In this document: one piece after another, positions 1-8,386 of the stretch
Position numbering within the stretch: position 1 is the stretch's first letter
Layout of the letters: each line of letters opens with the position of its first letter
From: Bacteroidota bacterium
GTDB lineage: Bacteria > Bacteroidota > Bacteroidia > Flavobacteriales > Schleiferiaceae
NCBI GenBank assembly: GCA_003023665.1
Contig: PXYR01000004.1
Span: forward strand, 1 to 28,604
Reading direction: 5' to 3'
Length of the DNA: 28,604 bases
The notes under the pieces: generated by a model
What the model was told of the DNA's origin: nothing
The model's input: only the letters and a program-made list of their open reading frames with translations
Database searches by the model: none
Translations under genes and position numbers: made by a program

Positions 1-511
1 GAGCTCTTTCATAGCGTTCCATTGAAATAGAAAAGTTTTCAGTGGCAATAGATACAGTCCTTTGTAATAGTGAGACGGCAGTATACTGCGACCAAACTTG
101 AGCAATGGTATTTTCTAACGCCTGCCTTTCCCTAAGGCTAGCGGCCTCTTTAGCGTTTTTAAGAAGCTGGTAGCTACGCTGAATACGGCCTCCAGCGAAA
201 AGAACTTGACTTACTCCAACCGAAACATTTTGTGACAATGATTCCGCACCTTGAACGTCCTGAGATTGGCCGGTTGCAAATTCAAGATTAGAATTTTGAT
301 TACTATAATTGGTTCCTCCGGTAGCAGAAACGGATGGTAGACTACCGGCATTACCAAATGTAGCGTTGTTATTAGCCTGCTGTGCATCAAGTCGGGCAAT
401 ATGTAAATCGTGATTGTGTGACAAAGCAAGTTGCAATGACTCATCCAAAGTCAGTACATTTTGACCTTGACTGCTAAGCCCAATTAAAAGGGCGACGAAG
501 AGAAAATTCAT
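1..511 (-). CDS. TolC-family outer-membrane efflux channel (partial, N-terminal part)
   Basis: This is the outer-membrane channel of a tripartite efflux pump; the C-terminal part lies beyond the window edge. The reading frame is open from an ATG at 511 down to base 1, giving about 170 residues. A short hydrophobic signal peptide (MNFLFVALLIGLSSQGQ) is followed by VLTLDESLQLAL, the typical opening of TolC/OEP proteins. Next comes an Asn/Gln/Ser-rich periplasmic helical and strand region with SVGVSQVLFAGG, which resembles the first beta-strand segment of the family. The start lies one base past the stop codon of the RND pump gene, so the two are probably translationally coupled. Family assignment is good; substrate is unknown. 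Confidence 0.85.
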   Translation of the reverse strand, partial: MNFLFVALLIGLSSQGQNVLTLDESLQLALSHNHDLHIARLDAQQANNNATFGNAGSLPSVSATGGTNYSNQNSNLEFATGQSQDVQGAESLSQNVSVGVSQVLFAGGRIQRSYQLLKNAKEAASLRERQALENTIAQVWSQYTAVSLLQRTVSIATENFSISMERYERA

Positions 512-512
512 C

Positions 513-3500
513 CTATTCAGCATCGTTCAATTCTTTAAAGTATTGTTCGCTTTTCATCTCTTTAATGGCCGGCTCTACCTCTTCACGAGTCGGCTTTTCA
601 TTCGTCCAAATGTGTCTAATTAGCACACGAGCATCGTTAACTAGCGCCATCATTGAGGGCAGTACCACAAGGGTCAGCATTGTTGCAAATCCAATTCCGT
701 AGGCTATAGAAACTGCCATGGGGATGAGAAATTGTGCTTGAAAAGAAGTCTCAAATATTAACGGCGCTAAACCGGCTATAGTGGTAATAGTCGTTAAGAA
801 TATTGCCCTAAATCGACTAATACCCGCATTATAAATAGCATCATAAACCTTCTGGCCGCTCTTGACATTAATGTTGTATTTACTTACCAATACTAAACTG
901 TCGTTGACAATAATTCCAATCAACGCCACCACACCAAGGAAACTCAATATTGACATTGGCATACCGTGCAGCCAATGGCCCCATGCCACTCCGGTAAGGC
1001 TCAATGGTATGAGCAGCATGATGACTATGGTTTGTACCAAGGACCTAAAGGTGAAGGTTATGGTCAGTATAATTAGGAAGAGAATTAATGGCATGACCGT
1101 TTGTGAACTGTCTTGCGTCTTTTGACTCTCTTTTTGCTGCCCTTCATAGCGGGCTTTTACAGATGGATATTTAGCAAAGATATTGGGTAATATATCTGCT
1201 TTAATTTGAGCGAGTAAGGCCGGTGCTGAACCATTTGGACTGCTCAAAGAACTTTCCACTCTATACTCACGCTGTCCATCTAGGTGGTTTATGTTAACGG
1301 TACCTCTTTCAATGGAATAATTTGCTAACTCACGAAGTGGAACATTTCCTTGCGGGGTTGAAATCAACATCTCCTCAAGATCCCACAATTGTTTTCGATC
1401 TTTTTCATCCAATCGTACCCATACTTTTACCTCATCCTCTCCTCTTTGCAAGCGTTGTACCTGCGCGCCAAAAAAAGTTTCTCTTACTTGGGACATCACC
1501 ACACCGGGAGTTAGTCCTAAAAAACGTGCCTTATCCGTGAGTTCTAAAGTTACCTCTCGAATACCTTTCTGATCATTATCTATTACATCCGAAAGCGCTT
1601 CCATGAGTTTGAGTTTTGCCTTGAGCTCTTCTTTTGCAGCTCTAAGTTCTACTAAATCAAAACTGACTAAAGAAATGGAAATAGGCTTACCAAATGCCTG
1701 TACTCCACCAAAGCTCAAATTATCGGCACCTTCTATTTCTCCTGTCGCCTCTCTAATGTCGTTTTCTATTAGATAAGATGGTGTGCCCCGGGTCTCACTG
1801 TCCAATAGAATTACATTCAAGCGCGCTTTGGAAGATATTGGACCTATGTTCTTTTGAATTGCTTTAACAACATCCAATCCATCTTCACGTTGCGATTTGT
1901 ATTGACTATTAACTTCCCAAACATTTGCTTCTATTTGATCAATCCATTTCTGTGTCACTGCCTCATTCGTTCCGGCAGGCATATCAAGACTGATACTCAA
2001 ATTATCACGTTCAATGAATGGAAAGAACTGAGTTCTAATAATTCCGCCACCCATGGCTCCAAAAGTGATGAACATCACAGCAAAGAAGAAACTTATAGTG
2101 ATGATTTTGTTATTCAAAGACCAACGGAGAAATGGCGAATAAATTTTATCTCTAAACTTGAAAAGTACCCCTGTGGCAAAGGACTGTACTGGATTCTTTT
2201 TAGCGTTGCGCTCAAGTTTTGCGTGGCTTAAGTGGGTAGGTAAAAACAACAAGCCTTCTATGAGTGAAACGGCCAAGGTCGCAATGACAATAAACGCCAT
2301 CTCTGAAAAAAAGTCGCCCGCTCTACCATCAAGAAAAAAGAAAGAAGAAAATGCAATAATCGTGGTTAGAACTGCACTGACCACTGACGGAATAACTTCA
2401 ACAGTCCCATCTAACGCGGCTCTAAGAAGAGGTTTTCCTCTCTCAAAGTGAGCGAATATGTTCTCCGCAATGACAATACCGTCGTCAACAAGAATACCGA
2501 TTACAACGATCATCCCAAAAAGAGAAATCACATTAATCGTAATGCCAAAATAAGTGGCTAACACAAACATCCCTGCGAAGGATACAGGGATACCAATTGC
2601 CACCCAAAATGCTAACCTCAAATTCAAGAACAACGTCAACAAAATAAGTACCAAGAAGAAGCCCAATAGACCGTTTTCAAAGAGTAAATCTTTGCGTTGT
2701 TGTAAGGTTACTGAAAAATCAGTGATTACATCCAATCGCATATGATCATGACTTTCATTGTACTCTTTGACGTAATTATTTACATACGCACATGTGCTAA
2801 GTAAGTCTTCTTGATCTGTGTTGTTGACACTAATTTCTACCGAATTAATCCCATTGAATGCTGCACGAGCCGGATTGTCCGCCCAGCGATTTTGCACTTT
2901 TCCAAGTTCCTTTAATCGGACCGTTTGTCCTAAAGGAGTGGTGTAGACAATGATGTTCTGCAATTCTTGAGCATCGTATTGCTTATTTCGAGAGCGAATA
3001 AGCATCTCCTCCTGCGTTCCTTTAATTGTTCCGCCCGTAATATCAATATTTGTTGTTCGTAGCGCATTTGCAATCTGAGATAAACTCAAATTGTACTTAC
3101 GAAGTGTGCTTTTATCTAGAGCTATTTCAATCTCTTCATTGGGGAAGCCACTGAGAGAGACCTTGGATATTCCTTCTTGCAAGCGAAGTTCTTGCTCAAT
3201 TTTTCTGCCCTCTTGTTTGAGAGAAAGCAAGTCAACACCCTCACCAGTTAAAGCCATGCTTATGGCTAAAGTTCTATTCTCTCTTTTGGCCACTCGAATT
3301 GGCTCTAAACCAGTGGGGAAAGATGCCACACTCTGAACAGCATTTTTAACATCCTCCAATACAAGGTCCGGATTGTATCCCTTAATGACCTTAACATTGA
3401 TAGACGCACGATTTTCATTGGATGTTGAGGTGTATTGCTCAACTCCCGTTAGACCTTTTAGATTCTGTTCAATCTTATTTACAACGCCTTCCTCAATTTC

Positions 3501-3674
3501 TTCAGGAGATGCACCAGGATATACCGCAGTAATCGTTATGTCTCTACTTTCCACGAGAGGAAAGAAGGTGGTATTGAGCTTTCCAAAGCTGATCCAACCA
3601 AAGAAAAAGAAACCAATAAGTAAGGCATCAACGCCTACGGGGTACTTTATGAAAAATTCAATTAATCTCTTCAT
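513..3674 (-). CDS. RND-family efflux pump, inner-membrane transporter (AcrB/HAE1-like)
   Basis: Proton-driven inner-membrane exporter of the resistance-nodulation-division superfamily, 1053 residues, the usual full length. The first transmembrane helix is at about residues 14-31, followed by the first porter/docking loop. Transmembrane helices 2-6 start near residue 335. The helix-4 motif GILVDDGIVIAEN carries the adjacent acidic pair D397/D398 that relays protons in this family. A second periplasmic loop and a second helix bundle (with VALIGIIVNDSLVLV) follow, reflecting the internal duplication. It lies 7 nt after the membrane-fusion protein gene and 1 nt before the TolC-like gene, so it is the third gene of a marR-MFP-RND-OMF operon. 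Whether it exports drugs, dyes, bile-like compounds or metabolites cannot be read from sequence. The paired acidic residues and lack of metal-site signatures favour the hydrophobic/amphiphilic (HAE) class. Confidence 0.95.
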   Translation of the reverse strand: MKRLIEFFIKYPVGVDALLIGFFFFGWISFGKLNTTFFPLVESRDITITAVYPGASPEEIEEGVVNKIEQNLKGLTGVEQYTSTSNENRASINVKVIKGYNPDLVLEDVKNAVQSVASFPTGLEPIRVAKRENRTLAISMALTGEGVDLLSLKQEGRKIEQELRLQEGISKVSLSGFPNEEIEIALDKSTLRKYNLSLSQIANALRTTNIDITGGTIKGTQEEMLIRSRNKQYDAQELQNIIVYTTPLGQTVRLKELGKVQNRWADNPARAAFNGINSVEISVNNTDQEDLLSTCAYVNNYVKEYNESHDHMRLDVITDFSVTLQQRKDLLFENGLLGFFLVLILLTLFLNLRLAFWVAIGIPVSFAGMFVLATYFGITINVISLFGMIVVIGILVDDGIVIAENIFAHFERGKPLLRAALDGTVEVIPSVVSAVLTTIIAFSSFFFLDGRAGDFFSEMAFIVIATLAVSLIEGLLFLPTHLSHAKLERNAKKNPVQSFATGVLFKFRDKIYSPFLRWSLNNKIITISFFFAVMFITFGAMGGGIIRTQFFPFIERDNLSISLDMPAGTNEAVTQKWIDQIEANVWEVNSQYKSQREDGLDVVKAIQKNIGPISSKARLNVILLDSETRGTPSYLIENDIREATGEIEGADNLSFGGVQAFGKPISISLVSFDLVELRAAKEELKAKLKLMEALSDVIDNDQKGIREVTLELTDKARFLGLTPGVVMSQVRETFFGAQVQRLQRGEDEVKVWVRLDEKDRKQLWDLEEMLISTPQGNVPLRELANYSIERGTVNINHLDGQREYRVESSLSSPNGSAPALLAQIKADILPNIFAKYPSVKARYEGQQKESQKTQDSSQTVMPLILFLIILTITFTFRSLVQTIVIMLLIPLSLTGVAWGHWLHGMPMSILSFLGVVALIGIIVNDSLVLVSKYNINVKSGQKVYDAIYNAGISRFRAIFLTTITTIAGLAPLIFETSFQAQFLIPMAVSIAYGIGFATMLTLVVLPSMMALVNDARVLIRHIWTNEKPTREEVEPAIKEMKSEQYFKELNDAE

Positions 3675-3681
3675 TGGACCT

Positions 3682-4788
3682 TTATTTCACCGGAGTAACA
3701 ACAAGTCCAGAGGCCGCCTTCAGACTAGGTTCGTTTACCAACATTGTACCTTGACCAATGCCTCGTACAATTACTTCATTATCTAACCATTCAACTACTT
3801 CAACAGAAATCTTGGCAAGCACACTATCTCTTTCAATAGCGAAAACGTATGAATTATCAAAAACCATTGATGCAGGTAACCTAAGTGCATTCATGACCTC
3901 TACTCCTTTTATTTGACCTGTCAAATACATGCCTTCACGAAGTTTGTTGCCCTGTAGAGTGACTACTACACTTACACTTTGAGATGCACCATCCACCACT
4001 GGCGCAATTCTGGTAATTTTACCAGACCAGCTTCCACTAACATCAGGAGAGGTAAATGTTACTTTTTGACCAATAACCAATTGGTCTGCATAACCCAAAC
4101 TTACAGCGCTTCTTAATTCGTATGTATTCATATTAATAAAGGTTCCGAGTGGTCGTCCAGGACTAATAAGGTTTCCTGGCTTCACGTTGACACTGGCTAC
4201 CACACCGTTGAACGGAGCTTTGATACTGAATTTTGATAGCCTTTCTTCAGCACTTTTACTCTGAAAATATGCTCCTTGTATTCCGCGCGCAATCAAGAAC
4301 TTCTCCAATTTACCTTCCGCCTGTGGGAGCGGATTCAATGCACTTTGCAGATTACATTGATCGTAATATGCTTTGAATCTATCATAGTCCAAAGGATAGT
4401 CCTGTGCCAAATCTGGAAGAATAGCTAAGAGCGCATTAATGAAATTTCCTTTGACGCTCATAGTATTTGCTCGGGCTTCACTATCATCTAAACCAATGAT
4501 GGTTTCACCTTGTAAGAAAGATGTGCCTTCTTCAAAGGGGTGCTTTCCACTTTTAAACGTTCCGCTAACTTCTGCTAACAAATCCGTTCGTTGAGCAGCA
4601 TTAAGCTTACCGTAAATAGTCAACGGCAACTCTATGGTATCTAGATCTGCAGAAAAGACAGTGACTTGAAGCTTTTGCAAGTCTTCTTGGATCTCTTCTT
4701 TTGTAGACATGCTGCCTAAAGTCTTTGAAATCAATAGTCCAGCTGCAAGTATTGCAGCGGCGATTATGACATTTTTAACCCACTTCAT
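3682..4788 (-). CDS. Efflux pump periplasmic adaptor (membrane-fusion protein, HlyD/AcrA family)
   Basis: Periplasmic adaptor linking the RND pump to the outer-membrane channel; 368 residues, typical for the family. An N-terminal membrane anchor (residues 5-22, VKNVIIAAAILAAGLLI) has no lipobox cysteine, so it is anchored by a helix. The first half of the lipoyl/barrel-sandwich domain appears around LLAEVSGTFKSG. A short helical hairpin follows. The second lipoyl half is FSIKAPFNGVVASVNVKPGNLISPG, and a beta-barrel and membrane-proximal domain complete the protein. Its first 14 bases overlap the 3' end of the marR gene, and the RND gene follows after 7 nt. Coupled translation and co-regulation by the MarR protein are therefore likely. 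Confidence 0.93.
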   Translation of the reverse strand: MKWVKNVIIAAAILAAGLLISKTLGSMSTKEEIQEDLQKLQVTVFSADLDTIELPLTIYGKLNAAQRTDLLAEVSGTFKSGKHPFEEGTSFLQGETIIGLDDSEARANTMSVKGNFINALLAILPDLAQDYPLDYDRFKAYYDQCNLQSALNPLPQAEGKLEKFLIARGIQGAYFQSKSAEERLSKFSIKAPFNGVVASVNVKPGNLISPGRPLGTFINMNTYELRSAVSLGYADQLVIGQKVTFTSPDVSGSWSGKITRIAPVVDGASQSVSVVVTLQGNKLREGMYLTGQIKGVEVMNALRLPASMVFDNSYVFAIERDSVLAKISVEVVEWLDNEVIVRGIGQGTMLVNEPSLKAASGLVVTPVK

Positions 4789-5230
4789 TGTATTCTGTAT
4801 TTAGGTTTTTTGTGATTTGTTTTAAAGTTTGCTCGGTAATCAAGCGTGCCTCTTTGGATATCCCTTGGTAAGCCTTTTCAATGATTTCATTTGCTGTTAG
4901 CTCAATTAATACCGCAAGTTCTTTGCCTGTTTCAGTAAATACTAAAATGTTTTCCCTTTTGTTACTGGGATTAATCTCAATATTAATGTATTGAGCAACC
5001 TCTAGATCTCGAACCAGCCTGCTTACACGATGACGGTCCAATTCTAAAAAATCCTGCAGTTCGGATTGAGCAATTTTTCCCGACTCAATCATCATTTTTC
5101 CAAAAATTGGCAAGGACAAGCCACTCAAGAGTACACCCTTTAGATTTAATTCATCAATCAAGGCACAGCGAATGCTTTTGTGCGCTTTATTCAATAAAAA
5201 GGGAGCTAGATTTGTAATACTTGAGGGCAC
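4775..5230 (-). CDS. MarR-family transcriptional regulator, first gene of the efflux operon
   Basis: Probable autoregulator and ligand-responsive repressor of the efflux operon, 151 residues. The order is an N-terminal dimerisation helix (LAPFLLNKAHKSIRCALIDEL), a winged helix-turn-helix at about residues 48-105 with IAQSELQDFLELDRHRVSRLVRDLE as the recognition region, a wing (NPSNKRENILVFTETGKEL), and C-terminal dimerisation helices. The start is a GTG at 5230. The only upstream in-frame ATG (5263) is followed by a stop after eight codons, and starting any later would delete the dimerisation helix. It overlaps the adaptor gene by 14 nt. A palindromic sequence directly upstream (5241-5276) is a candidate operator. 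The inducing ligand is unknown. Confidence 0.9.
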   Translation of the reverse strand: MPSSITNLAPFLLNKAHKSIRCALIDELNLKGVLLSGLSLPIFGKMMIESGKIAQSELQDFLELDRHRVSRLVRDLEVAQYINIEINPSNKRENILVFTETGKELAVLIELTANEIIEKAYQGISKEARLITEQTLKQITKNLNTEYNEVG

Positions 5231-5240
5231 GGTGAACTAG

Positions 5241-5276
5241 AATTGTTTAAACAACTGTTGCATAATTACAACAATT
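5241..5276. promoter_or_regulatory. Candidate MarR operator upstream of the efflux operon
   Basis: Two nested dyads sit 11-46 bases upstream of the marR start. TTGTTTAAACAA (5243-5254) is a perfect 12-bp palindrome. TGTTG (5256-5260) and CAACA (5269-5273) are inverted repeats with an 8-bp spacer. The outermost AATTGTT and AACAATT (5241-5247 and 5270-5276) are also inverted. MarR-family dimers commonly bind palindromes of this size and autoregulate, so the position and symmetry fit; binding itself is inferred. Confidence 0.55.
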
Positions 5277-5311
5277 AGAACAAAAAGTTCATATGGTTCA
5301 TACTATTTAAC

Positions 5312-5344
5312 AAAAATCCCGTGTTAGCTTTTAACCCGGGATTT
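5312..5344 (-). terminator. Candidate rho-independent terminator downstream of polA
   Basis: Read on the minus strand, AAATCCCG pairs with CGGGATTT (5337-5344 and 5314-5321). An inner GTTA/TAAC extension lies within the loop, and a short T-run (5312-5316) follows on the 3' side. It lies about 130 bases beyond the polA stop codon and upstream of the marR operator, so it would separate polA from the efflux operon. Confidence 0.65.
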
Positions 5345-5345
5345 C

Positions 5346-5367
5346 TAGTTATAACCTTAAATAATTA
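5346..5367. repeat. 22-bp motif shared with the proteorhodopsin leader (copy 1)
   Basis: This stretch matches 21 of 22 bases with 11794-11815, just upstream of the proteorhodopsin start, in the same orientation. It begins TAGTTATAACCTT, contains the palindrome GTTATAAC and ends in TAATTA. No gene on either strand uses it as an obvious promoter. It is AT-rich, so chance similarity is possible. Confidence 0.5.
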
Positions 5368-5395
5368 CTTTTTAGTATTTATCCAAGAATTCCAC

Positions 5396-5414
5396 AAAAG
5401 AGGTAATCCCTCTT
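5396..5414 (-). terminator. Weak hairpin just past polA
   Basis: On the minus strand AAGAGG (5414-5409) pairs with CCTCTT (5403-5398) across a 5-base loop, followed by a short run TTT. It begins about 60 bases after the polA stop codon. It may be a first, weak polA terminator or a 3'-end-stabilising stem. The T-run is short, so the assignment is tentative. Confidence 0.35.
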
Positions 5415-5472
5415 AAGAGACGGCGAAAGTAGACATTCACCTGCTACCAAACGAGTGAAATTCGCACTTTAT

Positions 5473-8307
5473 TTAATGTGCTTCAAGCCAATTATTACCC
5501 GTTCCTACCTCCGCGACCATGGGGACTGAAAGAGCAACAGCTGCTTCCATTTTCTCTATAACCATTGCCTTAAGCGCATCTAATTCATCTAAACGAGCAT
5601 CAAAAACCAATTCATCATGAACTTGTAAAAGCATCTTAGATTTCATTTTGGCATGGCGCATAGATCGATCCAACTCTATCATTGCAAGCTTAATAATATC
5701 CGCAGCAGAGCCTTGAATAGGGGCATTTACAGCATTCCTTTCACTGTGGCCGCGTACCACAGCGTTTCTACTCTCAATATCTTTGAGGTAACGACGCCTT
5801 CCCGTTATAGTCTCAACATACCCTTTGTCTCTAGCAATACTCACTTGCTTATCCATGTATTCTTTAATACCGGGATACGTTCTAAAATAGCCATCAATTG
5901 CAGCCTTTGCCTCTTTTCTACTCATGTCTGTTTGCTGACTCAAACCAAAGGCACTCACTCCGTAGACTATTCCAAAGTTGACCGTCTTCGCATTAGATCG
6001 CTGTTCGCGACTTACCTCTTCTGGCGGTACTTCAAATACTTTTGCAGCAGTTGCTTTATGAATGTCCTCGCCGTTTTTAAAGGCGCTTATCATGGCCTCG
6101 TCTTCTGCTAAGGCAGCAATTACCCGAAGTTCTATCTGACTATAATCCGCAGCCATCAAGACATGATTTTCGTCTGCAGGAACGAACATGGCTCGAACCT
6201 TTCTACCGTTCTGTGTCCGAATGGGGATGTTTTGAAGATTTGGATTGGTTGAACTCAATCTGCCCGTAGCCGCTACGGTTTGATTAAAGCTAGTATGTAC
6301 TCTTCCTGTTTTTTTATGCACCAATTCTGGCAATGCATCCACATATGTGCTCTTTAGTTTTTTCAATTCTCTAAAGTTCAAAATGCTCTCAATAATTGGA
6401 TGTTTTTTACGTAACCCTTCCAATATGGCCTCAGATGTTGCATACTGTCCTGTCTTTGTTTTTTTGGGTTTATCCGATAGTTTCAGATCATCAAAAAGAA
6501 CTTCTCCCAATTGGCGAGGTGACCCAACATTAAAAGGGCGACCGGCCAATTCAATGATTTCTCTTTCAAGCCTGATGATGGTTTCACCCAACTCCCCGCT
6601 GTAGCTTCTTAAGGAATGAACATCTATTTTAATCCCTTCACGCTCCATCCGTGCCAATACCGGGACAAGGGGCATTTCTATATTCTTAAACACCTTTTCT
6701 ACTCCTGTTTCAACCAATTTAGGCTCAAAAACTCCTTTCAATTGAAACGTGATATCCGCATCTTCTGCCGCATAATTCAAAACCTCCTTAGGGGCAATGT
6801 CACGCATATTTTTTTGATTCTTTCCTTTTTTTCCTAATAGAGTCTCAATGGAGATAGTCTCATAGTTCAAATAAGTTTCCGCAAGAATATCCATGTTATG
6901 ACGCATGTCCGGCTGTATGAGGTAATGCGCAATCATCGTATCAAATAGCGGCCCTTTGATTTGCACATCATAATTGAGCAACACACTAATGTCATATTTG
7001 ATGTTTTGTCCAATTTTTTCTGTCTCCTCGCTCTCCCAAAACGGTTTAAAAGCATGAATCCACTCCATGGCCTTATTTCGTTCTTGAGGTACGTGGACAT
7101 AGTAGGCCTTGCCAGCAGCATATGAGAAGCTCATACCCACTACTTCAGCGTCTAAGACTTCTAAGGAAGTCGTTTCCGTATCAAAAGCTACGGATGATTT
7201 TTCCGCTAATAAAAAAGCTAACTGTCTAGCCTCACCCAAGGTTTCTACCATTTGATAGAAGTGATCAGAATTGGCAATAGAATTTCTTGAGCTCAATGAA
7301 ACTGTGGACTCAGACGGTGTATCGTCACCGCCAAACAAACTCATTTGATCATTAGAGGTCAAATTTACTTTTTTAGTCGCCTTAGGCGCGGCATCGGTAG
7401 GTTTTTCATTAGAGCGTTCTATACCTAAACGTCGCGCAAGCGTTCTAAATTCGAGTTCTTCAAAAACATCCATTAAAGCGTCTTGGTCCCAAGCATCTCT
7501 CGTTAAAGTTTCTGAAGCCAATTCAATGGGAACCTCTGTAATTATTCGAGCCAATCGCTTTGAAAGAATACCCAATTCGGCATTATCGCGAATCTTCTCA
7601 CCTAACTTACCTTTTATTTCATCGGCGTTTGCCAGCGTTTCTTCCAATGAACCGTATTGCTTAAGAAGTTTACTTGCCGTCTTTGCACCAACACCAGGTA
7701 AACCGGGAATATTATCAACGGCATCTCCCATCATTCCTAAATAGTCAATAACCTGCTGCACATTATCAAGATCAAACTTTTCACAAACCTCTGCTTCACC
7801 CCAAACTTCAGGAGGATTCCCGCCCCTTGCGGGTCGATACATGAAAATGTTTGGACTAACCAATTGACCAAAATCCTTATCCGGAGTCATCATGTAGGTG
7901 GTAAAGCCCTCTTTCTCCGCCTTCTTTGCTAGGGTCCCAATTACATCATCTGCCTCAAATCCCGGTACACCAAGGGCAGGAATTTTAAAAGCTTCTAAAA
8001 TTCTATGGATAAAGGGAACTGCGAGCTTAATCGCCTCTGGCGTTGCGTCTCGGTTTGCTTTGTATTCTGGAAAAATTTCATGCCGCTCTGTAGGTTCTGG
8101 TAGATCAAAACAAACGGCTATATGTGTAGGGTTTTCTTTACTTAACAAATCAAGTAAAGCACTAGTAAACCCATATACGGCAGAGGTATCTAATCCGCCC
8201 GAAGTGATTCTTGGGTTCTTAGCAAATGCGAAATATGCGCGGAATATTAACGCGTATGCGTCTAGTAAAAACAGTTTTTTGTCGGCGGCAGTAGAATCTT
8301 GGGTCAT
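5473..8307 (-). CDS. polA: DNA polymerase I
   Basis: Replication and repair polymerase that removes RNA primers and fills gaps; 944 residues, full length. The N-terminal 5'-3' nuclease (about 1-300) starts at KLFLLDAYALIFRAYFAF and has the acidic metal-site segments FEADDVIGTLA and TPDKDFGQLV plus the helix-hairpin-helix GLPGVGAKTA. The 3'-5' proofreading domain (about 345-540) keeps its first catalytic motif VAFDTETTSL (D376, E378), so proofreading is probably active. The polymerase domain (about 550-944) has motif A AADYSQIELR (D721), motif B/O-helix with R770, K774, F778 and Y782, and motif C LQVHDELVFD (D898). Residues 300-345 form a low-complexity linker. It is divergent from the metallophosphoesterase gene with 79 bp between them. 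A housekeeping gene with no anomalies. Confidence 0.98.
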   Translation of the reverse strand: MTQDSTAADKKLFLLDAYALIFRAYFAFAKNPRITSGGLDTSAVYGFTSALLDLLSKENPTHIAVCFDLPEPTERHEIFPEYKANRDATPEAIKLAVPFIHRILEAFKIPALGVPGFEADDVIGTLAKKAEKEGFTTYMMTPDKDFGQLVSPNIFMYRPARGGNPPEVWGEAEVCEKFDLDNVQQVIDYLGMMGDAVDNIPGLPGVGAKTASKLLKQYGSLEETLANADEIKGKLGEKIRDNAELGILSKRLARIITEVPIELASETLTRDAWDQDALMDVFEELEFRTLARRLGIERSNEKPTDAAPKATKKVNLTSNDQMSLFGGDDTPSESTVSLSSRNSIANSDHFYQMVETLGEARQLAFLLAEKSSVAFDTETTSLEVLDAEVVGMSFSYAAGKAYYVHVPQERNKAMEWIHAFKPFWESEETEKIGQNIKYDISVLLNYDVQIKGPLFDTMIAHYLIQPDMRHNMDILAETYLNYETISIETLLGKKGKNQKNMRDIAPKEVLNYAAEDADITFQLKGVFEPKLVETGVEKVFKNIEMPLVPVLARMEREGIKIDVHSLRSYSGELGETIIRLEREIIELAGRPFNVGSPRQLGEVLFDDLKLSDKPKKTKTGQYATSEAILEGLRKKHPIIESILNFRELKKLKSTYVDALPELVHKKTGRVHTSFNQTVAATGRLSSTNPNLQNIPIRTQNGRKVRAMFVPADENHVLMAADYSQIELRVIAALAEDEAMISAFKNGEDIHKATAAKVFEVPPEEVSREQRSNAKTVNFGIVYGVSAFGLSQQTDMSRKEAKAAIDGYFRTYPGIKEYMDKQVSIARDKGYVETITGRRRYLKDIESRNAVVRGHSERNAVNAPIQGSAADIIKLAMIELDRSMRHAKMKSKMLLQVHDELVFDARLDELDALKAMVIEKMEAAVALSVPMVAEVGTGNNWLEAH

Positions 8308-8386
8308 AGAAACAAAAATTGGAATGGGAAGTTAGCTACTTCAGCCCTAAATAACGAGTTTTGCGTTTGAAAACAATACGCTCTTC

